From IMG/VR virus record IMGVR_UViG_3300020164_000234, positions 1-29,517 of that record: a stretch of 29,517 bases of DNA; one strand, given 5' to 3'. This document shows, piece by piece, positions 15,756 to 22,838 of the stretch; position 1 is the first letter of the stretch, and each line of letters begins with the position of its first letter. The stretch comes from a virus. The notes below the pieces were generated by a model. That model made no database searches. It saw only the letters and a list, made by a program, of their open reading frames with translations, and was not told the DNA's origin. Both the position numbers and the translations under genes were made by a program.

Positions 15756-16156
15756 GCTTCGGAAGCGCAAATGAGTTAGCCGCGCAATTGGGTATTGCAG
15801 TACTTCTCTTCTTCTCGCTGGTCGCCTTGGCTTTAATTATGCTGAAGAACATGAAGACTGAAGCTTTAAAGTGGGAGCAGCGGGAGAAAAACACTACCGC
15901 GGTCTACCAATCCATCATCAGTGAGATATCAAAAACAAGGGATAAAGACTTTGACCTGCTCAAGGGAGCCCTTGACGATAACCGAGATCAGATAAGCATT
16001 CTCCGCGGAGTGGTTGAACGGCTGAAGGCGATGCAGCATGAAAGCAATAACCACCGGAACACAAGCGAGCAGGCTTTTCGCGACCTCTTTACCAAAGTAT
16101 CTGTAATCCTTGAAAACCGGTGCATCAACCACCTTAAACATCCAGCTGAAAAATGA
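15743..16156 (+). CDS. Mu gp25-like membrane-anchored coiled-coil protein (DUF2730 type)
   Basis: 137 residues. It has an N-terminal membrane helix at about residues 14-36 (QLGIAVLLFFSLVALALIML), followed by a long charged coiled coil (KNMKTEALKWEQREKNTT...LRGVVERLKAM). This matches Mu gp25 in plan and in position, directly before gp26 and the terminase genes. Its function in Mu is poorly known. The ATG at 15743 is chosen over the in-frame TTG at 15737. The start codon lies in repeat A and has no Shine-Dalgarno sequence. It overlaps the next gene by 4 nt. Confidence 0.65.
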   Translation: MDNFGFGSANELAAQLGIAVLLFFSLVALALIMLKNMKTEALKWEQREKNTTAVYQSIISEISKTRDKDFDLLKGALDDNRDQISILRGVVERLKAMQHESNNHRNTSEQAFRDLFTKVSVILENRCINHLKHPAEK

Positions 16157-16401
16157 GCTTTGATCTACGCATGAAACGAAAGGGTCAACTGCACACCATG
16201 CAGGAGAACCGAAGAAAAATAGTTACCGAGGCCGGTAATGCGCTTACCATTCTGCAGATGAAAGCAGACCCTTATGCAGAGCTGGAAAGCCTTGACACCA
16301 AAGCAATCAGGCAGGCGGCCGATGACCTTGACCTTGCAGTGGTAGAGATCCGCAAACTGACCGCGTCCATCAACGAGATTAACATCGAGCTTTATGGCTA
16401 A
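16153..16401 (+). CDS. Mu gp26-like small protein
   Basis: 82 residues, soluble and strongly helical, with a basic N-terminus (MKRKGQLHTMQENRRK) and a heptad-like end (AADDLDLAVVEIRKLTASINEINIEL). It sits between the gp25-like gene and the small terminase, as gp26 does in Mu. The start overlaps the previous stop as ATGA, and its stop overlaps the next start by 8 nt, so the three genes are translationally coupled. Confidence 0.55.
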   Translation: MSFDLRMKRKGQLHTMQENRRKIVTEAGNALTILQMKADPYAELESLDTKAIRQAADDLDLAVVEIRKLTASINEINIELYG

Positions 16402-16813
16402 GAAAGCGGCACTCTATGCCGATGCCGAGCGGCTCTATGTGAATGACCAGCTCACGCTCGAAGCGATTGCCTCAAAGCTTGGGTGCGGTGTGCGAACGCT
16501 CACAAACTGGAAAGCCGAGGGTAACTGGGACAGCAAGCGGCAGGGGTTTATTGAGCTTGAGACCAGTCTGCATGGAGACCTTTACCGGCTGGCCCAGCTG
16601 CTCACCCGTAAGAACCTTTCATCCATCGAGGCAGGTGAGGCCGTCGATGCCCGCGCGATGAGTGTAGCTTTTCGAGCGATTGCCGTGGTGAAGAATACCG
16701 TAGAGTATGAGGATTCGGAGGTAACGCAAAAGCAGAAAGAGCCGAAGCGGGGACTCAGTGAAGAGACCATCCGGCAGATTGAAGAAGAAGTCCTTGGACT
16801 CCGCCGCCAATGA
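16394..16813 (+). CDS. Small terminase subunit (DUF1804/DUF3486-like)
   Basis: 139 residues. An N-terminal helix-turn-helix (LTLEAIASKLGCGVRTLTNWKAEGNWDSKRQ, about residues 20-51) is followed by an oligomerisation-like helical part and a charged tail (QKQKEPKRGLSEETIRQIEEEVLGLRRQ). The W-K...W-D-x-x-R motif after the HTH is typical of small terminases of Mu-like phages. It would recognise phage DNA and stimulate the large subunit. It overlaps the large terminase gene by 4 nt (ATGA). Confidence 0.75.
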   Translation: MAKKAALYADAERLYVNDQLTLEAIASKLGCGVRTLTNWKAEGNWDSKRQGFIELETSLHGDLYRLAQLLTRKNLSSIEAGEAVDARAMSVAFRAIAVVKNTVEYEDSEVTQKQKEPKRGLSEETIRQIEEEVLGLRRQ

Positions 16814-18213
16814 GCACACCGTCACTCAGCAAATACTTTCTGCCGTATCAGATTGCATGGCTTCTTGATGACAGCCCGTTCAAGATATGGGAGAAAACCC
16901 GCCGTGGAGGTATGACCTACGTCCAGAGCTATGAAGATGTGCGCGATGCCGTTGCCGGCCGTTGGGATGTTTGGTTTTCGTCAGCTGATGAAACTGCCGC
17001 CCGTGAGTATATCCTCTACTGTGAAAAGTGGGCGAAGCTGTTCAAAATGGCCGCAGAGCAGTTCAATGAGTCGGTGTTTGATGATACCGGGAAGCCGATT
17101 GCGGTGTTCAGTATCCGGTTCACGAACGGAAAGCGCATCACGGCACTGAGTTCTTCACCTTCACAGTTCCGGTCAAAAGGCGGCAAAGTTGTCCTGGACG
17201 AATTCGCCTGGCATAAAGATCAAGCCGGAATGTGGGCAGCTGCTGAACCGGTTACTACTTGGGGATTCCCTTTGCGTATCATTTCAACGCATAACGGCAA
17301 AGGGTGTGTGTTTTTCAAGCTTATCGACAAGGCTGCTGAAATCGGCGGTGTTGTGCACAAAACCAGCATTTACGATGCCGTCGAGCAGGGTCTTGTTGAC
17401 AAGATCGTACAGCACAAAACGACCGAGTCCGAACGGACTGCATGGCTGGAAAGCAAACGGAAAAAGGTAGGGCCGACCGTCTGGGCACAGGAATATTGCT
17501 GTGAACCGATCGACGAGAGCACAGCATTCCTTTCGTACAATCTGATTGAGAGCTGCACGGAAAACGGCTTGCTGAAAGGGCTGCATGAGCTTCTGTATCC
17601 TTTTGTGCTGGGAATGGATATTGGCCGGTACCGGAACCTTTCTGTTATCTGGATCGCTGAGCTGATCGAGCGGCGACGGTATACCCGCATCATTGAGCCG
17701 ATGGAGAAGACAGCGTTCCGGACGCAGTATAAAACGCTCTCGACCTTTCTTTCTCATCCGCTTTGTTACCGTGCCTGCATTGATAAAAAAGGGATGGGTG
17801 AACAGATGGCCGAGGATGCCCAGCAGGATTATGGTTCGTACCGTGTCGAGGCTGTCGAGTTCACCAACGCGAGCAAAAACGCGATGGCTGAAGGCATCAA
17901 AACCCAGATGGAAGACCGTGAATTTCTTATCCCGGGTGATGGAAAGCTGGCCGATACCATACGGGAGGATCTGCACAGTGTGCAGCAGGAAGTTTCGCCC
18001 GCCGGCAATATGCGCTTCAACGTCAATGAAAATGAGGAAAACCCGAACAGCCACGCAGATTACTTCTGGGCGGCGGCGCTCTGCAACAATGCAGCTGGGA
18101 ACGACACTCTTGGAGTCCCGCAGGTGACAACGCTTTCCGAAGAGGCAAAACGGCAACGGGCAAGATACTCAGCACACATACGCAAACTTTTATCCGGATA
18201 CAGGAGATCATAA
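16810..18213 (+). CDS. Large terminase subunit (Mu gp28 type)
   Basis: 467 residues, the DNA-packaging motor and headful nuclease. The Walker A-like motif EKTRRGGMT is at about residues 28-36 and the Walker B motif KVVLDE at 126-131, followed by the coupling segment IISTHNGKG near 157-165. The nuclease domain begins VLGMDIGRYRNLSVIWI with the first acidic residue at D270; later acidic motifs include IDKKGMGEQMAED and the terminal HADYFWAAALC. The deviant Walker A is normal for Mu gp28-type terminases. The order small terminase, large terminase, portal is canonical. Confidence 0.85.
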   Translation: MSTPSLSKYFLPYQIAWLLDDSPFKIWEKTRRGGMTYVQSYEDVRDAVAGRWDVWFSSADETAAREYILYCEKWAKLFKMAAEQFNESVFDDTGKPIAVFSIRFTNGKRITALSSSPSQFRSKGGKVVLDEFAWHKDQAGMWAAAEPVTTWGFPLRIISTHNGKGCVFFKLIDKAAEIGGVVHKTSIYDAVEQGLVDKIVQHKTTESERTAWLESKRKKVGPTVWAQEYCCEPIDESTAFLSYNLIESCTENGLLKGLHELLYPFVLGMDIGRYRNLSVIWIAELIERRRYTRIIEPMEKTAFRTQYKTLSTFLSHPLCYRACIDKKGMGEQMAEDAQQDYGSYRVEAVEFTNASKNAMAEGIKTQMEDREFLIPGDGKLADTIREDLHSVQQEVSPAGNMRFNVNENEENPNSHADYFWAAALCNNAAGNDTLGVPQVTTLSEEAKRQRARYSAHIRKLLSGYRRS

Positions 18214-19595
18214 TGCTACTCGATGCAAAGGGACGCAAAATAACCAGCAAGGCGCAGCGCTTTATTGAGGTGGCCACTCGCCAGACGGCGAACGGTGAAT
18301 TCATTGGTTCCATCAACCGGCTGCCGAATCCAAGTGTGATTCTTGCCTCACAGTTCGATACGCTCAACGTGTTCGACAAGGTGGCGGAGCAGATCGACAT
18401 TGCCGCCGCCATCAACGATTACCGCGCAGGTGTGGCCAGCATGGAGTTCAACGTGCAGAGCAACCTCGACAAAAGCAAACGCGCTCAATTCTTCCTGGAC
18501 TACCTCGACAGCATTGACCTGCCCGACATTATCGAGCAGGCGCTTGAAGCCCGTGATTACGGCTATGCGGTGCTGGAAATTACCCGATGGAAAGTGTTTC
18601 AGGGGAAAACGGTACCGGCTGTGCTTGAAAGCAAGCCGCAGCGGTGGTTTGGGTATGATCTGCTTGGGAATCTCCGGTTCTATACCAAGGAGCAGCCGGG
18701 CGAAGGTGCGGACGTGCAAGCCACATGGCCGAACAAGTTCGTCAATCCTCGCCACCGGGCGAGGTATGCCAATCCATACGGGAAAGGGCTTCTCGACCTG
18801 GCTTACTGGCATGCGGTCGGGCTGAATGGTAATTTCGAGTTCATGATGACCTTCCTTGAAGAGGATGGCCGCGACAAGTGGGTCGTCCGCCATCCGCGCA
18901 ATGCCACCAGTGAGGAGATCAATAACGCGCTCAATATGGCTTTTGAGTTGCGCAATAACGGTGTTGCTGCTATTCCGGAGGGCAATGAGTTCGATAAAAA
19001 GGACGTGACCGGCCGGGCAAGCAGCAGTGATGCGTATACCAAGGCCGATGAGCTGCTCAGCCGTAAAATTCTCAAGCTTTGGTACGGTACTGACCTGATG
19101 ATGCAGGTTGAGGGAAAAGGAGGCTATTCGAGCAGCCAGAGCGGGATCCAGCTGCGGGGAGAAGCGCTCAGCAGCGGCAAGCGGATTGTGCAGCAGGTTA
19201 TTCATGAGTTGTTCCGTATCGTCGAGGAGCTGAACAGCCTGCCCGGAAGTGACGAGGAGACCATTACCTTTACCCTCAAGCACGAGGAAGAGATCAGCAA
19301 GGAAGAGGCGGAAAGGGATAATGTGTACGCCTCGATGCCCGGGTTTGTGCCGACACAGAAGTTCTTCCTGAACCGTGGCTTTCAGGAGGATGAGTTTGTG
19401 TTTACTGATCCGGCTTCCCTCGTTCCCTCGGTACAGCCTTCGGCTTACTCGGGAACCAAAATGCCTGGTGAGCAGGGGCAGGCGGCAAACTCGGGAACCA
19501 AACAGGCTGGGGAGCAGATGCAGCAAGCAACCTTCGGCGCTGATCCGCCGGTTGACTTGCTCAAAGCGTACGATCTGTTAAAAAAAAAGCCCTGA
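18213..19595 (+). CDS. Portal protein (DUF935, Mu gp29 type), zero-frame product
   Basis: 460 residues. DUF935 features include the N-terminal SVILASQFDTLNVFDKVAEQIDIAAAINDYRAGV, the ALEARDYGYAVLEITRW segment, and KADELLSRKILKLWYGTDLMMQVEGKGGYSSSQ. The portal ring is the DNA channel and head-tail joint. Residues 405-440 (VQPSAYSGTKMPGEQGQAANSGTKQAGEQMQQ) are a low-complexity linker containing a translated repeat element B. The protein ends ...LLKAYDLLKKKP right after a nine-A run. It is shorter than Mu gp29 because the last part of the domain seems to continue in the -1 frame. The start overlaps the terminase stop as TAATG. Confidence 0.8.
   Translation: MLLDAKGRKITSKAQRFIEVATRQTANGEFIGSINRLPNPSVILASQFDTLNVFDKVAEQIDIAAAINDYRAGVASMEFNVQSNLDKSKRAQFFLDYLDSIDLPDIIEQALEARDYGYAVLEITRWKVFQGKTVPAVLESKPQRWFGYDLLGNLRFYTKEQPGEGADVQATWPNKFVNPRHRARYANPYGKGLLDLAYWHAVGLNGNFEFMMTFLEEDGRDKWVVRHPRNATSEEINNALNMAFELRNNGVAAIPEGNEFDKKDVTGRASSSDAYTKADELLSRKILKLWYGTDLMMQVEGKGGYSSSQSGIQLRGEALSSGKRIVQQVIHELFRIVEELNSLPGSDEETITFTLKHEEEISKEEAERDNVYASMPGFVPTQKFFLNRGFQEDEFVFTDPASLVPSVQPSAYSGTKMPGEQGQAANSGTKQAGEQMQQATFGADPPVDLLKAYDLLKKKP
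19425..19457 (+). repeat. Element B inside the portal coding sequence
   Basis: CTCGGTACAGCCTTCGGC... matches the B frame TCGGTAC-stem-loop-stem-TACTCAGCAACC with stem AGCC-TTC-GGCT. It is in frame and encodes PSVQPSAYSGT. A partial second copy of its end (ACTCGGGAACCAAA) occurs about 42 bp further on. Confidence 0.6.
19580..19589 (+). promoter_or_regulatory. Candidate -1 frameshift slippery site A9-G between portal and head protein
   Basis: Nine A residues followed by G. In the portal frame the codons are TTA AAA AAA AAG CCC TGA, which contains A-AAA-AAG, the dnaX-type heptamer, in register. The -1 frame has a TGA at 19553-19555, so any shift must occur between 19556 and the portal stop at 19595, exactly where this run lies. 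A homopolymer sequencing error is the alternative. Confidence 0.6.
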
Positions 19596-20428
19596 CCGGC
19601 ACTGCTGATGCTATTCTTGACCCTCAGCCTGATGATGAGTTTATCAATGCTTTTTCACAAGCTTTAACCTTTGAACTGAACAATGCCTGGAGTGATGGAC
19701 GCGCAGATACTGACCGGCTTGCAAAGGAGGCTGATCCGGAGTTCGATGCGGCAACATTTGCCACAGAGATCACTATTCCGACAATCGGCGCAGGCGACCA
19801 GAGCGCTGCGGCTTTCCATGCGTTCAAGGGCTTTGCGGCCGCGCTTATTGAAGACCAGCGGGTCAGTGATGCGCTCAAGCAAAGCCTTACCGAGGCGTTG
19901 GCAAACGGCAGCGGCTTTGATGAGTGGAAAGGGTCAATCAATGAGGTGTTCGATAAACTTGGCGTCACACAGCTCTCTTCGTACCGGCTTGAAACGATCT
20001 ACCGTACTGAAACCTCTCTCTCTTTTGCCGGTGCTCAGTTTGCGCGATTGCAGGAAGTCAAGACGAATTTTCCGTTCTGGGAGTACTCGGCAATCCTTGA
20101 CCAGCGCACGCGGCCAAGCCACAGAGCGCTTGACGGGAGTATCTTTTTATCAACCGACAATCAGTTCTGGCCGCCTCTCGGGTTCCGGTGCCGATGCACG
20201 GTTATTCTTATCAGCAGGGCGCAGGCTTTGCGGAGAGGGATTACCAAGCCGGACACCATTACGCCGGAGATGCGCGGCAACCTGCAGAATGCCGAGTTCA
20301 TCGGCGACAAGATTGTCACCTACAATAACTGGCTTAAAGAGCAGCAGAGAGGCATGAATGCCGCTGCACTGCAGCTTCTTCAACAGGCCTTTGAAAACCT
20401 TTTAAATGACCTTCAAAATGCAGAGTGA
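19589..20428 (+). CDS. Mu F / SPP1 gp7-type head morphogenesis domain, probably a -1 frameshift extension of the portal
   Basis: An open frame of 279 codons running from the slippery site. The first part (ALTGTADAILDPQ...FSQALTFELNNAWSDGRAD) looks like the end of DUF935. The rest is the Mu F/SPP1 gp7 minor head domain with YRTETSLSFAGAQFARL and the cysteine-containing end LDGSIF...FWPPLGFRCRCTV. No ATG, GTG or TTG occurs in frame for the first 103 codons; the first is a TTG at 19898 inside the conserved domain. Expression through frameshifting would give a portal-head fusion of about 738 residues. Such proteins enter the prohead near the portal. Confidence 0.65.
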   Translation, partial: ALTGTADAILDPQPDDEFINAFSQALTFELNNAWSDGRADTDRLAKEADPEFDAATFATEITIPTIGAGDQSAAAFHAFKGFAAALIEDQRVSDALKQSLTEALANGSGFDEWKGSINEVFDKLGVTQLSSYRLETIYRTETSLSFAGAQFARLQEVKTNFPFWEYSAILDQRTRPSHRALDGSIFLSTDNQFWPPLGFRCRCTVILISRAQALRRGITKPDTITPEMRGNLQNAEFIGDKIVTYNNWLKEQQRGMNAAALQLLQQAFENLLNDLQNAE

Positions 20429-21152
20429 AAGCTGGGAAGTAATATGGAACAGACTGGTGAAACAGCTGAGCGTTGAGGAGCAGCGGGAATCGTGCATTGC
20501 GGATATCGGCGGCATTACTGATGCGGAGATTGCCAAAAACGCACAGGCTTTGCTCAACAAGGCTCCGGATGATATGGTTATTGCTGCCCTGAGGAAAATT
20601 GAGGGTATGAAGGGGAAGTGTTATGCGGCCGTCGTCGTTTCGGGAGTGAAGCCGCCGGCTTTTGTGGGCATACCGGAAACCTTGCTGTCGCAGGGTGCTA
20701 CGGTTGAGGAGGTTGCGGTGTGGTACGATCAGATCATTAAAAACAGTTTTGCAAACGGTACCAAGTTTCAGCCGCTGCCAAGCCACGATGAGGCGTGGCA
20801 GACTTTTTACAGAGTGAGGACTGAGCTGACGCATAAGCAGCGTGCGGCCGAAAAGTGGCTGTACACGCTGAGCAAAGTTCCGTTGATGAATGATGCCGAT
20901 ATTGTTTTTGCGGCGCAAAACGGGTTCTGGTGCGACTTGACACTGACTATCAAACGGAGGCTGTTCAAGCTGCTTCCGGCGCTTACCCGCCTCGCCATCA
21001 GCAGCGCCAACCTCAGCACAACGCAGGCGATGCAGGCCGTGCAGGATTGTTATTATAAACCGGGCATTGATGCCTCGATTTGCGCAGAGCGCTACTCGGC
21101 AATCGATTCCGACGGCGTGGATCAGCGAGCAGCAAGGCAACCAAAGAGATAA
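20406..21152 (+). CDS. Hypothetical protein between head morphogenesis and gpG genes
   Basis: 248 residues, no recognised family. It is probably soluble, with helical N-terminal and central parts (SWEVIWNRLVKQLSVEEQRESC; SHDEAWQTFYRVRTELTHKQRAAEKWLYTLSK) and a later basic stretch (TIKRRLFKLLPALTRLAI). The region PDDMVIAALRKIEGMKGKCYAAVVVSGVKPPAFVGIP is notable but not diagnostic. It overlaps the previous gene by 23 nt from the first ATG, or 11 nt from the ATG at 20418; neither has a clear ribosome site. The stop codon falls at the border of repeat A. Confidence 0.55.
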   Translation: MTFKMQSESWEVIWNRLVKQLSVEEQRESCIADIGGITDAEIAKNAQALLNKAPDDMVIAALRKIEGMKGKCYAAVVVSGVKPPAFVGIPETLLSQGATVEEVAVWYDQIIKNSFANGTKFQPLPSHDEAWQTFYRVRTELTHKQRAAEKWLYTLSKVPLMNDADIVFAAQNGFWCDLTLTIKRRLFKLLPALTRLAISSANLSTTQAMQAVQDCYYKPGIDASICAERYSAIDSDGVDQRAARQPKR

Positions 21153-21196
21153 TTATCCCTTATTCATTGTCAATTATCCATTGTCAATTATCCCTT
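21149..21196. repeat. Repeat A before gpG gene
   Basis: TAATTATCCCTTATTCATTG and TCAATTATCC units fill the gap and supply or touch the stop codon of the upstream gene. The gpG ATG at 21197 follows directly. Confidence 0.75.
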
Positions 21197-21760
21197 ATGA
21201 GCGACAAACTTACCATCTCCCTTGAAGGGTTGCAGGCTTTTGAGGCTTCAATCAGTAACTTTGAAGAAAAGCTGCTCACTGTTGTTGAGAGTAAAACAAC
21301 CAAAACGACCATCGGAGAGCTGTTGATTGCCCGTGCAAGGCGGACCATCAAGGAGGGTGGCATGGGACTTTCGCCCGCATGGAAGCCGATCAAGCAGCCG
21401 ACCATTGACAAGCGATGGGAGCTTGAGCAGAAGAAAAAGCCGGCAAACAGGGTGAACAAGCAGGGGATTGTGAGTAATGCGCCTCTCCAGCGAACGGGAT
21501 CAGGGTTGCAGAGCCTGAACTTTGCCATCACACCGCAGGGCCTTACTTTGAGCGCAATCAAGTACATGGGATGGCAACAGACCGGCACAAAGCCTTATAC
21601 CATCTACCCGAAAACCAAACGGGCTCTCGTTGTTCCCGGACTTGGTGTGTTCAAGTTTGTGAACCATCCGGGCATTCCGGCAAGGCCGTTTTTTGTTGTG
21701 CTGCCTGAGGATGTTGAGGAGATCAAGGGGATTGTGCTTGAGGCGGTGCGGAAGGCATAA
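21197..21760 (+). CDS. Mu gpG-like virion morphogenesis protein (Phage_tail_S type)
   Basis: 187 residues. Features of the gpG family are the early helical part (LEGLQAFEASISNFEEKLLTVV), LLIARARRTIKEGGMGLSPAWKPI, PLQRTGSGLQSLNFAITPQGLTL, the YMGWQQTGTKPYTI segment, and the NHPGIPARPFFVVLPED end. The family is needed for head-tail joining or tail completion. A longer in-frame start at 21080 would add translated repeat and overlap the upstream gene, so the ATG at 21197 is chosen. It is the last gene of the plus-strand block and is followed at once by a terminator hairpin. Confidence 0.75.
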   Translation: MSDKLTISLEGLQAFEASISNFEEKLLTVVESKTTKTTIGELLIARARRTIKEGGMGLSPAWKPIKQPTIDKRWELEQKKKPANRVNKQGIVSNAPLQRTGSGLQSLNFAITPQGLTLSAIKYMGWQQTGTKPYTIYPKTKRALVVPGLGVFKFVNHPGIPARPFFVVLPEDVEEIKGIVLEAVRKA

Positions 21761-21783
21761 AAAAGCCCCGATTTCTCGGGGCT
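21761..21783. terminator. Rho-independent terminator between convergent operons
   Basis: Stem AGCCCCGA / TCGGGGCT (21764-21771 and 21776-21783) with loop TTTC. On the minus strand it is followed by a run of six T, so it best terminates the early/middle minus-strand operon. On the plus strand the hairpin follows the gpG stop directly but has no good T run. Confidence 0.8.
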
Positions 21784-21821
21784 GTTGTGGTTACGTGAGC
21801 TGCTTGAGGGATTGGCCAAGT

Positions 21822-22511
21822 TCAAAGAAACAAAAACCCTCGCAAGAGCCATTTACCTTCTTTACTCCGCTGAACAACACCGAAATATTTCTCTCTTATC
21901 ATTGCGCCGTATCCATTCTGAGCATCGACATAAGAGATGACACTATAAATATTTCCATTTTTCCCGACCGTCGTGTTCTCATCAGAGTATGATGCGAAGG
22001 TTGCTGTACTTGGCGTTTTTAACTTGCTTAAAGCATAAGCTTTAACGTTATCAAAAGCATCAGCTCTCTCTCCATTGAAAGGGAAAAACTTTCTCAACGA
22101 CAAGAAAAATGGAGAGTTGTTCTGCGTTTTTTTGAAAACGACTCTCATTGAATCCCTATCATGTTGATAAATCTTAATCAACGGTTCAATCAAACTGGAA
22201 CTTTTTTCCATAAACGCCTTCTGTTTTTTAAGCATTCTTAACTCAATTTTCAAGCGCTCCAGTTCACTATCTGCCCTATGTAAAGCAATTACATCTGCTG
22301 TTTCCTTGTATTGTGAGGAAGCATTAACCGACTGCATCAACTCCGAGTTGTATCGTTCGCATTGGAGGGAATCACTTAAGATTATGACCTTTATTTGCTG
22401 CCTTTTGTCAAACAATGCAGTTTCAGTATCAGTAAATTTCCACACAGGGTATAATGCTCCAATCAAAAAAAATACCGCTAATACTGCGAATAAGACCCAT
22501 TTTCTCTTCAT
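21822..22511 (-). CDS. Membrane-anchored hypothetical protein, possible moron
   Basis: 229 residues. One N-terminal membrane helix at about residues 5-24 (WVLFAVLAVFFLIGALYPVW) is followed by a helical, coiled-coil-like region (RADSELERLKIELRMLKKQKAFMEKSS). A C-terminal globular domain reads LKTPSTATFASYSDENT...YSVISYVDAQNGYGAMIREKYFGVV, a pattern I associate with secreted or membrane-tethered domains of unknown function. It has a good ribosome site (AAGGAGAATCACC). It is the last gene of the minus-strand operon, after Mor, where accessory genes often sit. A lysogen-conversion or exclusion role is inference only. Confidence 0.6.
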   Translation of the reverse strand: MKRKWVLFAVLAVFFLIGALYPVWKFTDTETALFDKRQQIKVIILSDSLQCERYNSELMQSVNASSQYKETADVIALHRADSELERLKIELRMLKKQKAFMEKSSSLIEPLIKIYQHDRDSMRVVFKKTQNNSPFFLSLRKFFPFNGERADAFDNVKAYALSKLKTPSTATFASYSDENTTVGKNGNIYSVISYVDAQNGYGAMIREKYFGVVQRSKEGKWLLRGFLFL

Positions 22512-22532
22512 GGTGATTCTCCTTTTTGTTTT

Positions 22533-22838
22533 TCACCCGAACAGCGATTGCTGAAACCGCTCTTCGGACTTTGGTTTGTTGTACATCGCCTTCACATAAT
22601 TATTGATGGTACTGGTTGACACGCCAAGTTCAAGGGCAAGATCGTTGTGGTTGTTGCCGGTGAAGTAGGTTTCCACATGCCATTTCCGGTACGCTGTCGA
22701 TTTTGGAATATAGAGTTTCAGCCCGCCAAGTTTGAGCATCATTTTGCGGGCAACTTCCGGCCCAAGCTCATACGCTACAAGCTGCATGTCGCCTTTTGGG
22801 ATGCCTGCATACTGGTTTTGTGGCTTTCGTGGTTTCAC
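22533..22838 (-). CDS. mor: Mor-family middle operon regulator
   Basis: 101 residues. It matches the Mor/C activator family: ELGPEVARKMMLKLGGLKLYIPKSTAYRKWHVETYFTGNNHNDLALELGVSTSTINNYVKAMYNK, with the GG-x-x-x-YIP turn in the dimerisation part and a C-terminal helix-turn-helix (about residues 66-84). These activators bind dyad sites and recruit RNA polymerase to middle or late promoters. It overlaps the gemA stop by 4 nt. A possible target is the dyad at 15653-15673. Confidence 0.8.
   Translation of the reverse strand: MKPRKPQNQYAGIPKGDMQLVAYELGPEVARKMMLKLGGLKLYIPKSTAYRKWHVETYFTGNNHNDLALELGVSTSTINNYVKAMYNKPKSEERFQQSLFG

Noticed and set aside
18348-19526. Long antisense open frame of 392 codons opposite the portal gene
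   Set aside because: It mirrors the codon pattern of the portal gene, has no family features, and the portal frame shows clear DUF935 sequence. Similar long shadows occur opposite the terminase (17284-18156), head gene (20334-21140), capsid (13028-13789) and protease (14398-15339).
19898-20428. TTG start at 19898 for the head morphogenesis protein
   Set aside because: About 103 codons of open, protein-like sequence lie upstream in the same frame, and the TTG falls in the middle of a conserved helical region, so it is unlikely to be the real start.
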